From Sphingomicrobium astaxanthinifaciens (lineage in GTDB: Bacteria > Pseudomonadota > Alphaproteobacteria > Sphingomonadales > Sphingomonadaceae), in contig NZ_JAKNYM010000001.1 of NCBI RefSeq assembly GCF_022865105.1, positions 705,299 through 769,298 of the forward strand: a stretch of 64,000 bases of DNA, written 5' to 3'. The notes beneath the pieces were generated by a model. That model did not search any database. It saw nothing but the letters and a program-made list of their open reading frames with translations, and had not been told where the DNA came from. Shown here one piece after another: positions 53,776 through 61,503 of this stretch; within the stretch, counting starts at the first letter, position 1; each line of letters opens with the position of its first letter. Both the position numbers and the translations under genes were made by a program.

Positions 53776-54546
53776 ATGTCGCAACGCATTGGCGCGATCA
53801 CCGGCGGGTCGCTGAACGGCGCCCGCCTGCCGGTCCTGTTCCTGCACGGGGTGGGGTCCGACAAGCGCGTCTGGGCGCCGCAGCTAGCGCATTTCGGGCC
53901 GCGCCGCGGGGCGATCGCCGCCGACTATCCGGGCTATGGCGACAGCGCCTTCGTGGCCGATGCGACGCGTACCGACTATGCCGAGGCGATGGTCGACCTG
54001 CTCGACCGGCTCGAGATCGAGCGCGCGCATGTCTGCGGGCTGTCGCTCGGCGGGATCATCGCGCTCGAGATGGCCCGCCACGCGCCCGCACGGGTGGCCG
54101 GCCTGGTCATCGCCGACAGTTTCGCGCGCCATCCCGACGGGACGGCGATCTACGACCGCTCGGTCGAGGCAGCCTCGACGATCGGCATGGCCGCGCTCGC
54201 CGCGGCGCGGGTCGACCACCTGCTCGGCAGCGACCCCCCGCCCGGGCTGCGCGAGGAGGTCATCGAGACGATGGCCGCGATCGACCCCGCCGCCTACCGG
54301 CTCGGCGCGCGCGCGGTCTGGTGCGCCGACCTGCGCGAGGCGGCGCCGCGGATCCCCCACCCCGCGCTGGTCCTGTGCGGGAGCGAGGATGCGGTCACCC
54401 CGCCCGCTTTGTCCGATGCGCTGGCCGCGCTCCTCCCCACCGCCCGCCGCGCCGACATCGCGGGCGCGGGGCACCTCGCCAATGCCGAGCGCCCCGGCGA
54501 GTTCAACGCGCTGGTGGAGGATTTCCTCGCCGAACTGGACACATAA
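53776..54546 (+). CDS. Alpha/beta-fold hydrolase (3-oxoadipate enol-lactonase-like)
   Basis: A 256-residue soluble hydrolase. The oxyanion segment is LFLHGVGSDKRVW, the nucleophile is Ser in CGLSLGGIIALEMA near residue 93, the acid is the Asp in LVLCGSEDAVTP and the His is in GAGHLANAERP. It resembles PcaD and related carbon-carbon or lactone hydrolases, but no aromatic-degradation genes surround it, so the substrate stays open. ATG 53776 has GAGGGGG upstream. Confidence 0.9.
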   Translation: MSQRIGAITGGSLNGARLPVLFLHGVGSDKRVWAPQLAHFGPRRGAIAADYPGYGDSAFVADATRTDYAEAMVDLLDRLEIERAHVCGLSLGGIIALEMARHAPARVAGLVIADSFARHPDGTAIYDRSVEAASTIGMAALAAARVDHLLGSDPPPGLREEVIETMAAIDPAAYRLGARAVWCADLREAAPRIPHPALVLCGSEDAVTPPALSDALAALLPTARRADIAGAGHLANAERPGEFNALVEDFLAELDT

Positions 54547-54617
54547 TCCCAAGCTTACCGCGTTCTTAACCTTAACGTTTAGCCAGATATTCGCCTTGCC
54601 CCGGCAGGTTGGGCGGC

Positions 54618-55499
54618 ATGATCAACCGTGCCCCCCGCTTCCTGCTTCCCGCGCTCGCCGCGCTCCTCGGCGCCAGCCCCGCGCTGGCCGCGAGCATGAG
54701 CGTGGACCGCAACGCGCCGCCGCCGCGGCTGGTGCTCGCCGCGCCGAGCGCGACGCAGGCCGGCGCTAGCCTCGGTGCCCCTACCGCGCTCGCCGCGATC
54801 CGCAGCCAGCAGGCGGGGCTGCCCGTGCTGGCCGCCGCCGCGCTGGCGGCGTCGACGCCGACGCTCGGCGGGTTGCGCCCCGCCCACCGCGTCGCGCCGC
54901 GGCTTCGCCCCGCCCATGCCGACCGCCCCGACGTCTTCGGGTCGACCGCGCTCGCGGTCTCAACCACCGCGTTCGACGAGCAGTTCGCCCGCGTGTTCGC
55001 CCGCCGCGACCTCGGCGCCGCCCACGCCGTCGCCCGCCGCTACGCCGCGGCGGATCGCCTCGCGGCGATCCACGGCATCAACGCCTTCGTCAATGCGCAG
55101 GTCAGCTTCACCGACGATGCGCGCCAGCACGGGGCGGCCGACCGCTGGAACGCGGCGGCGGAGACGCTCGGGTCGCGTCGGGGCGATTGCGAGGATTATG
55201 CGATCGCCAAGATGCAGATGCTGCGCGCCGCGGGGGTTGCCGACGAGGACCTCTATCTCGTCGTGCTCAAGGACCTCGTCCGCCGCGCCGACCACGCGGT
55301 GCTGGTCGTGCGCCACGAGGACCGCTTCCTCGTGCTCGACAACGGCACCGACCGGGTCCTCGATTCGGACGCGGTGCGCGACTACAAGCCGGTGTTCAGC
55401 TATTCGGCGGGCAAGGCGTGGGTCCACGGCTACCAGCGCGCGCCTGCCCCGGCGCCGCGCTTCCACCCGGTCCGGGTCGCGGCGGTCGCCGCCAACTAG
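54618..55499 (+). CDS. LapG-like periplasmic cysteine protease (transglutaminase-like, BTLCP)
   Basis: A 293-residue exported protein with a signal peptide ending near AALA. A low-complexity stretch covers residues about 30-105; the bacterial transglutaminase-like cysteine proteinase domain follows. The triad is Cys near 190 (RRGDCEDYA), His near 226 (ADHAVLVV) and Asp near 241 (LDNGTDR). LapG of Pseudomonas clips the N-terminal anchor of the adhesin LapA and is held in check by LapD. Its place beside an adhesin export locus supports this role. An ATG nine bases upstream is an alternative start. Confidence 0.9.
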   Translation: MINRAPRFLLPALAALLGASPALAASMSVDRNAPPPRLVLAAPSATQAGASLGAPTALAAIRSQQAGLPVLAAAALAASTPTLGGLRPAHRVAPRLRPAHADRPDVFGSTALAVSTTAFDEQFARVFARRDLGAAHAVARRYAAADRLAAIHGINAFVNAQVSFTDDARQHGAADRWNAAAETLGSRRGDCEDYAIAKMQMLRAAGVADEDLYLVVLKDLVRRADHAVLVVRHEDRFLVLDNGTDRVLDSDAVRDYKPVFSYSAGKAWVHGYQRAPAPAPRFHPVRVAAVAAN

Positions 55500-55502
55500 G
55501 CG

Positions 55503-56792
55503 CTAGCGTTCGCGCAGCGCCTCGGAGCGCGCCTTGTTGAACGGCTTGAGCAGGTAGGCGAGCACGCTCTTGCGCCCGGTGATGATCTGCGTGTCGGTCA
55601 TCATCCCCGGGGTGATCGGCAATTGCGTCGCCCCGCTTTCGAGATAGGCCTGCTCGGTCTCGACGATGACGTTGAAATAGGCCTCGCGTTCGACCTCGTC
55701 GTAGATGCTGTCGGCGCTGATCTCGACCACCTTGCCGTCGAGCCCCCCGTAGATCGAGAAGTCGTAGGCGGTGACCGTCACCAGCGCCTTGTCGCCGACC
55801 GCGACGAAGGCGATGTCCGACGGCTTGACGCGGGTCTCGACGAGCAGCTTGTCGCCGACCGGCACCACTTCCATCACGCTCTCGCCGGCCTGGACGAAGC
55901 CGCCGATGGTCGTCACCGCGAGGTTGTTGACGACCCCGTCGACAGGCGATCGCAGCTCGGTCCGCGCGAGCCGCCCCTCGGCGCCGCGCAGGCTCTCGCG
56001 ATTGACCGCGATCCGGCTCGCGACCTGGCTGCGCTCGTCGAGCGCCTGCTGCCGGAAATCGGCGCGCGCTTCGGCGGCCTGTGCATTGGCCTCGGCGACC
56101 GCCGCCTGCGCGCGGCTGCGCTGTTCGCGCGCGGCGGCGATGCGCCCCTCGAGATCGATCACCTCGCGGCGCGCGTCGGCAAGGTCGGTCTGGGGCACGA
56201 TCCCGCGCGCCGCGAGCGGTTCGAGCCGCCCGACATTCTCGCGAGCCAGCCGCAGGCTCGAGGTCAGGCTCGAGATGGTGGCGCTGGCTTCCTGCGCGTC
56301 GGCCTGCGCCTGCCGCGCCTGCGCGTTGAGCGCGGCGACGCGGCTGTTCAGCGCCGAACGCCGCGCGCGGATGACCTCGCTCTCGATCTGGCAGTCGGCC
56401 CCCTCGCAGCCGAGCGCGGCGCCGGTGCCCTCGGCGCGCAGCCGGGCCTCGCGCGCTTCGAGGCTGCGCGTCTCGGCGGCGATCTCGCCGAGCGCGCTGG
56501 CGCTCTGCGTATCGTCGAGCCGCGCCAGCAACTGCCCCGCCTCGACCCGCTCGCCCGAGCGTACCAGCAGCTCCTCCACGATCGCGGGCTCGGAGGCCTG
56601 GATCAGCTGCACCTTCGAGGAGGGGATGACCTGCCCCGGCCCGCGCGTGACCTCGTCGACCTCGGCAATGAGGCCCGCCCACAGGAGGAAGGCGGCAAAG
56701 GCCCCGGCGATGAGCAGGATGGTGGTCCGCGCGGCGCTGCGTGGCGGGCCGGCGGCGGCGCGATCGCGGTCGATGAAGGAAAAGGCGTTCAT
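55503..56792 (-). CDS. HlyD-family type I secretion periplasmic adaptor (LapC-like)
   Basis: A 429-residue membrane-fusion protein: short cytosolic N terminus, one membrane helix near residues 25-43, a lipoyl/barrel part (GPGQVIPSSKVQLIQASEPAIVEELLV), a long coiled coil (about 95-290), a second lipoyl half (TELRSPVDGVVNNLAVTTIGG) and the terminal beta-barrel ending in TGRKSVLAYLLKPF. It bridges the ABC exporter and TolC. The ATG overlaps the stop of the wall-hydrolase gene (TGATG). Confidence 0.94.
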   Translation of the reverse strand: MNAFSFIDRDRAAAGPPRSAARTTILLIAGAFAAFLLWAGLIAEVDEVTRGPGQVIPSSKVQLIQASEPAIVEELLVRSGERVEAGQLLARLDDTQSASALGEIAAETRSLEAREARLRAEGTGAALGCEGADCQIESEVIRARRSALNSRVAALNAQARQAQADAQEASATISSLTSSLRLARENVGRLEPLAARGIVPQTDLADARREVIDLEGRIAAAREQRSRAQAAVAEANAQAAEARADFRQQALDERSQVASRIAVNRESLRGAEGRLARTELRSPVDGVVNNLAVTTIGGFVQAGESVMEVVPVGDKLLVETRVKPSDIAFVAVGDKALVTVTAYDFSIYGGLDGKVVEISADSIYDEVEREAYFNVIVETEQAYLESGATQLPITPGMMTDTQIITGRKSVLAYLLKPFNKARSEALRER

Positions 56793-57832
56793 CAGGGCTG
56801 CCCCTCGCTGGTCGTTGCGGGCGCCAGCGCGCGCGCGGTCTGGTTGTGCGCGACGCGCGCGCTCGCCCCCAAGTCCGCGCGGCGCACCGGGTCGGGCAGG
56901 CTCGGACGCCAGCCCTTGGTGACGTCGACGAGCCCGCCGACGTCGTTGGCGGCGCGGCGGATGGTCGGATCCTCCTCGCGCGTCGGGAAGGGCTTGGGCG
57001 CGGGCGGGGCGCGCTCGGCCAGCGCGCTCTCGGCTGCACTGCCGGCGGGGGGCGCGCGACGGCGCAGCGAGGCGATCGAGACCGGCTCGCCGCGATAGGC
57101 GTCGCGGAACGCGGCGGGGCGTCCCCAGCCCCCCGGCCAGCGGTAGAAGATGTGCGCCCCCAGCTTGGCCACCTTGTCGAGCATCGGCGCCCAGCGCGGC
57201 GCGACATAATGGGCGTGATAATGGGTCGCCATCCCGACGCTGGGCTCGACCCGCCCCGCGAGCGCCTCGGCGGCGACCGCCTCGGCCGCGGCCCAGGCCC
57301 CCGCCGCGGGTCGGCGGTCGAGCGCGCCGTCGCAGGTGAAGCTGAACTGGCAGACGGGGGCCTTGGCCCCCTCGTAGACGACCCCGCACACGCTCGCCGG
57401 GAAGGCCGGGTGGCGCACCCGGTTGAGCACCACCTGCGCGACCGCGCGCCGCCCCGCGAGCGGCTCGAAGCCGGCTTCGTAATAGACCGCCTGCGTGAGG
57501 CACAGGTGTGCGCGCTCGTAGGACAGCGAGCCCGGCGCGATCGTGGCGAAGCTGGCCGCGACCGGCTTGGGACCGGCGGCAAAGGGCATCGCGGCGTTGA
57601 TCACCTCGGCGCTCTGGCCGAGCGCGCGCAGGTCGGTGACCGCCGCACCCGTCGCCGCCTCGATCACCGCTTCGGGGGCGGGCAGCGGCGCGACGACTTG
57701 CGCGCGGGCGGTCGTGCTCGCAGGCGCAGTCGCGCCGAGCGGCAGGAGGAACGCGATGCCGATCGTCAGCGCGAGCAGCGCCAGCAGCGCGAACGCGACG
57801 CGGACGCGCGCAGAGGCGTTGAGCGCGCTCAC
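56792..57832 (-). CDS. SleB-type cell wall hydrolase inside the T1SS operon
   Basis: A 346-residue protein with an N-terminal membrane helix (residues about 10-33) and a hydrolase_2/SleB domain at about 105-240: LCLTQAVYYEAGFEPLAGRRAVAQVVLNRVRHPAFPASVC (markers YYEAGFEP and VVLNRVRHP, with the catalytic Glu) and CQFSFTCDG and THYHAHYVAPRWA. A Pro-rich, probably disordered 90-residue tail follows. The start is GTG 57832, overlapping the ABC gene as GTGA, and its stop overlaps the adaptor ATG. It probably opens peptidoglycan for the export machine. Confidence 0.92.
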   Translation of the reverse strand: MSALNASARVRVAFALLALLALTIGIAFLLPLGATAPASTTARAQVVAPLPAPEAVIEAATGAAVTDLRALGQSAEVINAAMPFAAGPKPVAASFATIAPGSLSYERAHLCLTQAVYYEAGFEPLAGRRAVAQVVLNRVRHPAFPASVCGVVYEGAKAPVCQFSFTCDGALDRRPAAGAWAAAEAVAAEALAGRVEPSVGMATHYHAHYVAPRWAPMLDKVAKLGAHIFYRWPGGWGRPAAFRDAYRGEPVSIASLRRRAPPAGSAAESALAERAPPAPKPFPTREEDPTIRRAANDVGGLVDVTKGWRPSLPDPVRRADLGASARVAHNQTARALAPATTSEGQP

Positions 57833-60021
57833 GCGGCGCCCTTCCCGTCCGTCGGCGCGCCCGCCTTTTCGGCGGCCGCCCCGAGGCTGGCGAGCACCTC
57901 GTCGCGCGCGCCATCGGCGATGATCCGCCCCTGGTCGATGACCAGCAGCCGGTCGACGAGTGAGAGCATCTGGTGGCGGTGGGTCGAGACGAGCAGCGTC
58001 TGCTCGGGGCGCAGCGCATCCTTGAGCTTGGCGATGAAATAGCGCTCGGTCTGCGTGTCCATCGCGCCGGTCGGCTCGTCGAGGTAGAGCAGCTTGCAGT
58101 CGGACACCAACGCGCGCGCGAGCACCAGCAGCGAGCGCTGCCCGCCCGACAGCGCCCCGCCGCGCTCGCCCACCGCGAGGTCGAACCCCGCCGCGCCCTG
58201 CGCGAGGAACAGGTCGGCGCCTGCGCGGCGCACCGCGTCGATCAGCTGCTCGTCGCTCGCGCGCGCCGCGCCGAGAAGGAGGTTGTCGCGCACCGTGCCC
58301 GAGAACAGCTCGGCATCCTGCCCGACATAGCGGAAGGCCTCGCGCAGCTGGTGCGGGTGGAACTGGCGGCTGTCGAGCCCGTCGACGCTCATCACCCCCT
58401 CGCTGGGCGGATAGAGCCCGCACAGCACCCGCCCGAAGGTCGACTTGCCGCTCGCCACGCGGCCGATGATGCCGATCCGCTCGCCCGGTTCGATCCGCAG
58501 CGAGACCTCGGACAGGCTGTCGACCGCGGCGCCCGGGTAGCGGAACGAGAGGCGGTCCATCGCCACCACCCCTTCGCGCACCTCGGGCACGATCGAGCGG
58601 CTCGCGGCGGCGCGCTCGTCGGGCGCCTCCATCATTTCCTGCAGGCTGTCGAGCGTCGCGGCCGCCTGCTTGGCGCGGGTCATAAGGAGCGCGAACTGCC
58701 CGACGGGGGCCATCGCGCGGCCCGCGATCATGACGATCGCGATGATCGCCCCCATCGTGATGTCGCCCGCGTGGAACAGGTAGAAGCCGCCGATGATCAG
58801 CGCGACGCTCATCGCCTGCTGGGTCACCGCGGCGAGGTTGGTGGCGATCGCGGTGAGGCGGCGCATCCGCTCCTGCGTGGTCGCCGACATGGTGGCGAAC
58901 CGGCGCCAGCGCCCGAGCATCTGCCCTTCGGCGCGCGCCGCCTTGAGCGTCTCGGCGCCGCCGATCGCCTCGACCAGCACGCTGTGCTGGAGCGAGGCGT
59001 CGGCCTGCGCATCGAGCGCGGTCCGGCCCATCGCCTTTTGCAGCGACAGCCCGACGACGAGCATGAGCGCGATCAGCGTGATCGGCACGAACACGAGCCA
59101 GCCCGCGAGCAGCGCGATGAAGACCAGGAAGATCCCCATGAAGGCGATGTCGACGAGCAGCACGACGCTGGTCGAGGCGAAGAAGTCGCGCACCTGCTCA
59201 TATTCGGAGACCCGGCGGGCGAAGGCGCCGGTCGAGCCCTTCCGCTCGGCCAGCGGCAGGTTCATGACCTTCTCGAAGATGCGCTGCGAATAGCGTGCGT
59301 CGAGCTTGCGGCCGATCTCGTCGACCAGCCGCGAGCGGGCGAGCCGGAGCGCATAGTCGAACCCGAGCGCGAGCCCGACCCCGGCGGCGAGCACCCACAG
59401 CGACGAGACGGCCTCGTTGGGGATGACCCGGTCGTAGACGTTCATGGTGAACAGCGGCACCGCGAGCGCGAGCAGATTGATCACCATCGCCGCCAGCAGC
59501 ACCGGGCGGAAATCCTTGCGCGCCTTCCACACCTCGGACCAGAACCAGTGGCGCTTGCTCGCCTTGTCCCACGGGCGTTCGCCCTCCCGCTCGCGGGTCG
59601 GGTCGGGTTCGACCTCGACCGCGCGCCCGGTCATCGCCGCGGCCAGTTCGCCGCGCTCGATCCACAGCGGCTCCTCGATCCCCGGGGCGTAAACGAGCGC
59701 TTGGCTCCCCTCGAGCTCGAGCAGCACCGCGGCGCGCCCCCCGGCCAGCTCGAGGATCGCGGGCAGCGCCTCGGCGCGCCACCGGCGCAGCGCGCGATGC
59801 TCGACCGGGGTGCCGCGCATCCCGGCCTGCTCGAGCGCGGGTTCGATCTGGTGGAAGGGCAGCAGCCCCTGTTCGTCGAGCGCCAGCCCCGCGCGAAGCA
59901 GGACCGGCGAACTCGGGCGGTCGCCCATCCGGGCGACATGGGCAAGACAGTCTAGGACGGGGTCGAGCGCGTGGGACTGCTCATCGGTTAGCCATGCCGC
60001 AAAACTCATACCCCGTCCCAT
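57829..60021 (-). CDS. Type I secretion ABC transporter/permease (LapB-like)
   Basis: A 730-residue exporter: an N-terminal C39-like domain that lacks the catalytic Cys (residues about 1-135), an ABC membrane domain (about 165-450; LFTMNVYDRVIPNEA is typical of LapB/RTX exporters) and an ATPase domain with Walker A GRVASGKST, signature LSGGQRSLLVLARAL, Walker B LLYLDEPT and the switch His in STHRH. It energises export of the adhesin. ATG 60021 is six bases after the upstream stop; ATG 60009 is an alternative. Confidence 0.94.
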   Translation of the reverse strand: MGRGMSFAAWLTDEQSHALDPVLDCLAHVARMGDRPSSPVLLRAGLALDEQGLLPFHQIEPALEQAGMRGTPVEHRALRRWRAEALPAILELAGGRAAVLLELEGSQALVYAPGIEEPLWIERGELAAAMTGRAVEVEPDPTREREGERPWDKASKRHWFWSEVWKARKDFRPVLLAAMVINLLALAVPLFTMNVYDRVIPNEAVSSLWVLAAGVGLALGFDYALRLARSRLVDEIGRKLDARYSQRIFEKVMNLPLAERKGSTGAFARRVSEYEQVRDFFASTSVVLLVDIAFMGIFLVFIALLAGWLVFVPITLIALMLVVGLSLQKAMGRTALDAQADASLQHSVLVEAIGGAETLKAARAEGQMLGRWRRFATMSATTQERMRRLTAIATNLAAVTQQAMSVALIIGGFYLFHAGDITMGAIIAIVMIAGRAMAPVGQFALLMTRAKQAAATLDSLQEMMEAPDERAAASRSIVPEVREGVVAMDRLSFRYPGAAVDSLSEVSLRIEPGERIGIIGRVASGKSTFGRVLCGLYPPSEGVMSVDGLDSRQFHPHQLREAFRYVGQDAELFSGTVRDNLLLGAARASDEQLIDAVRRAGADLFLAQGAAGFDLAVGERGGALSGGQRSLLVLARALVSDCKLLYLDEPTGAMDTQTERYFIAKLKDALRPEQTLLVSTHRHQMLSLVDRLLVIDQGRIIADGARDEVLASLGAAAEKAGAPTDGKGAA

Positions 60022-60027
60022 TCATGT

Positions 60028-61440
60028 CTATTCTTCGGCGACCGGCGGTCCCATCACCGGGTAGCGCAAGCTGTCCTCGGCGCGATCCGACGCGGGAACC
60101 GTGTTGGTCCAGTAGAGGTCACGATCGGCCTGGTAGGCCGGGCGCGCCATGTCGACCCCCATCGCCTCGACGAGGCGGTTGACGGCGGCGAGCACGCGAT
60201 ACTGGGCGTAGAGCTGCGCCAGCTGCGCGGTCTCGAGCTGCGCCTGCACGTTGTAGCGCGTGTTCTGCGCGTCGAGCACGTCGAGCAGCGAGCGCCGACC
60301 CACGTTGAACTGTTCGCGATAGGACAGCAGCAGTTCGTCGGTGATCCGGCTCTGCTCGGCAAGCTCCTCGGCCAGCCGTCCCTGGTTGGCGAGCCGCGAC
60401 CAGGCCGCGCGCGCCAGTTCCTCGGCATCGCGCTGCTTTTCGAACAGGCGGGCGTGGACCTCGTCGGCGCGCGACTGCTGTTCGCGCACGTTATAGGCGT
60501 TGGTGCCGCCGGTGAAGACGTCCCAGCGCACCACCCCGCGCGCCTGGTAATCCTCGGTGATCCCGTCGAACCCGTCGATATCCTCGCCGTAGCGCGCGCG
60601 GCCCTCGAGATTGAAGCGCGGGCCCATCTCGCCCTTCGCCTTCTTGATCAGTTCGCGCGCGGCGGCATAGTCGGCAACCGCTTCCTCGACCAGCGGATTG
60701 TCCATCCGCGCCAGCTCGATCGCGGCGCCGAGGCTCTCGGGCATCGCGTTCGACAGGTCGGGCGGCATCGCCACGTTGCCGATCGGCATGCCCGCGAGCC
60801 GCTCGAAGCTGATCGCGGCGAGGTCGAGTTCCTCCTGCGCCTCGACCACCCGCGCCTGCGCCGACTGGAGCCGTTCCTGCGACTGCTGCAGGTCGGCGAT
60901 CGAGATCGAGCCCGCGTCGACCCCCGCCTGGAGGTCGTCGACCAGCCCCTGGTGGAACAGCGCATTGTCCTGCGCGATGGCGACCAGCCGCTGTTGGAGC
61001 AGATAGTCGATATAGGCGCGGCTGATGTTGAGCGCGATGAATTCGGAGCGTTCCTCGATCCGGGCCGCGGCGGCATCGGTGCGCGCCTCCTGGTGGCGGA
61101 TCTCGGCCTCGCGCGCGCCGCTGTCGAACAACAGCTGGTCGACGGTCAGCGCGACGTCGCGCGGGTAGAGCGTGTCGTCGGCGATGCCGAGCGAGCGGCG
61201 GGTCGGGTTCCTGAGTTCGCGGATCCCCGCCGAAGCCTCGACCGAGATGCGCGGAAAGTAGAGCCCTTCGGCCTGCTTGCGCTCGTACATGGTCGCTTCT
61301 CGATTGTGCACCGCCTGGCGGATTTCCGGGCTCGTCTGCAACGCATAGGCGATCGCCTCGCGCAGGTCGGCACCCTGCGCCGGGCTGCCGAGGATCGCGG
61401 CCATGGTGACCGATGCAACGGTGATCAAGTGCTTCTTCAT
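60028..61440 (-). CDS. TolC-family outer membrane protein (LapE-like)
   Basis: A 470-residue outer-membrane channel. A signal peptide (MKKHLITVASVTMAAILGSPAQG) is followed by two OEP repeats: DLREAIAYALQTSPEIRQAVHN opens the first, and AIELARMDNPLVEEAVADYAAARE opens the second. The long helical barrels and NTRYNVQAQLETAQLAQLYAQYRVLAAV near the end are typical. It completes the tripartite exporter with the ABC and HlyD proteins encoded downstream. AGAGGGG precedes the ATG at 61440. Confidence 0.94.
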   Translation of the reverse strand: MKKHLITVASVTMAAILGSPAQGADLREAIAYALQTSPEIRQAVHNREATMYERKQAEGLYFPRISVEASAGIRELRNPTRRSLGIADDTLYPRDVALTVDQLLFDSGAREAEIRHQEARTDAAAARIEERSEFIALNISRAYIDYLLQQRLVAIAQDNALFHQGLVDDLQAGVDAGSISIADLQQSQERLQSAQARVVEAQEELDLAAISFERLAGMPIGNVAMPPDLSNAMPESLGAAIELARMDNPLVEEAVADYAAARELIKKAKGEMGPRFNLEGRARYGEDIDGFDGITEDYQARGVVRWDVFTGGTNAYNVREQQSRADEVHARLFEKQRDAEELARAAWSRLANQGRLAEELAEQSRITDELLLSYREQFNVGRRSLLDVLDAQNTRYNVQAQLETAQLAQLYAQYRVLAAVNRLVEAMGVDMARPAYQADRDLYWTNTVPASDRAEDSLRYPVMGPPVAEE

Positions 61441-61469
61441 GTCTTGCCCCTCTCTGGTCATCGCATGCA

Positions 61470-61490
61470 GGGCGCCGGTCCGGGGCGCCC
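61470..61490 (-). promoter_or_regulatory. Intercistronic hairpin between the adhesin and tolC/lapE genes
   Basis: A perfect 7-base stem (GGGCGCC / GGCGCCC) with loop of seven bases lies in the 63-base gap after the adhesin stop, next to the palindrome CGCCCGGGCG (61491-61500). No T run follows, so it may be an mRNA processing or partial-termination element that sets adhesin versus exporter levels. Confidence 0.5.
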
Positions 61491-61503
61491 CGCCCGGGCG
61501 GGA

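Noticed and set aside
57973..59955. Very long open frames on the strand opposite real genes (for example 57973-59955, 45557-48367, 12647-14551, 16315-17928)
   Set aside because: They lie exactly opposite genes with clear family motifs, have His/Arg/Asp-rich composition typical of antisense frames in GC-rich DNA, and show no recognisable domain.
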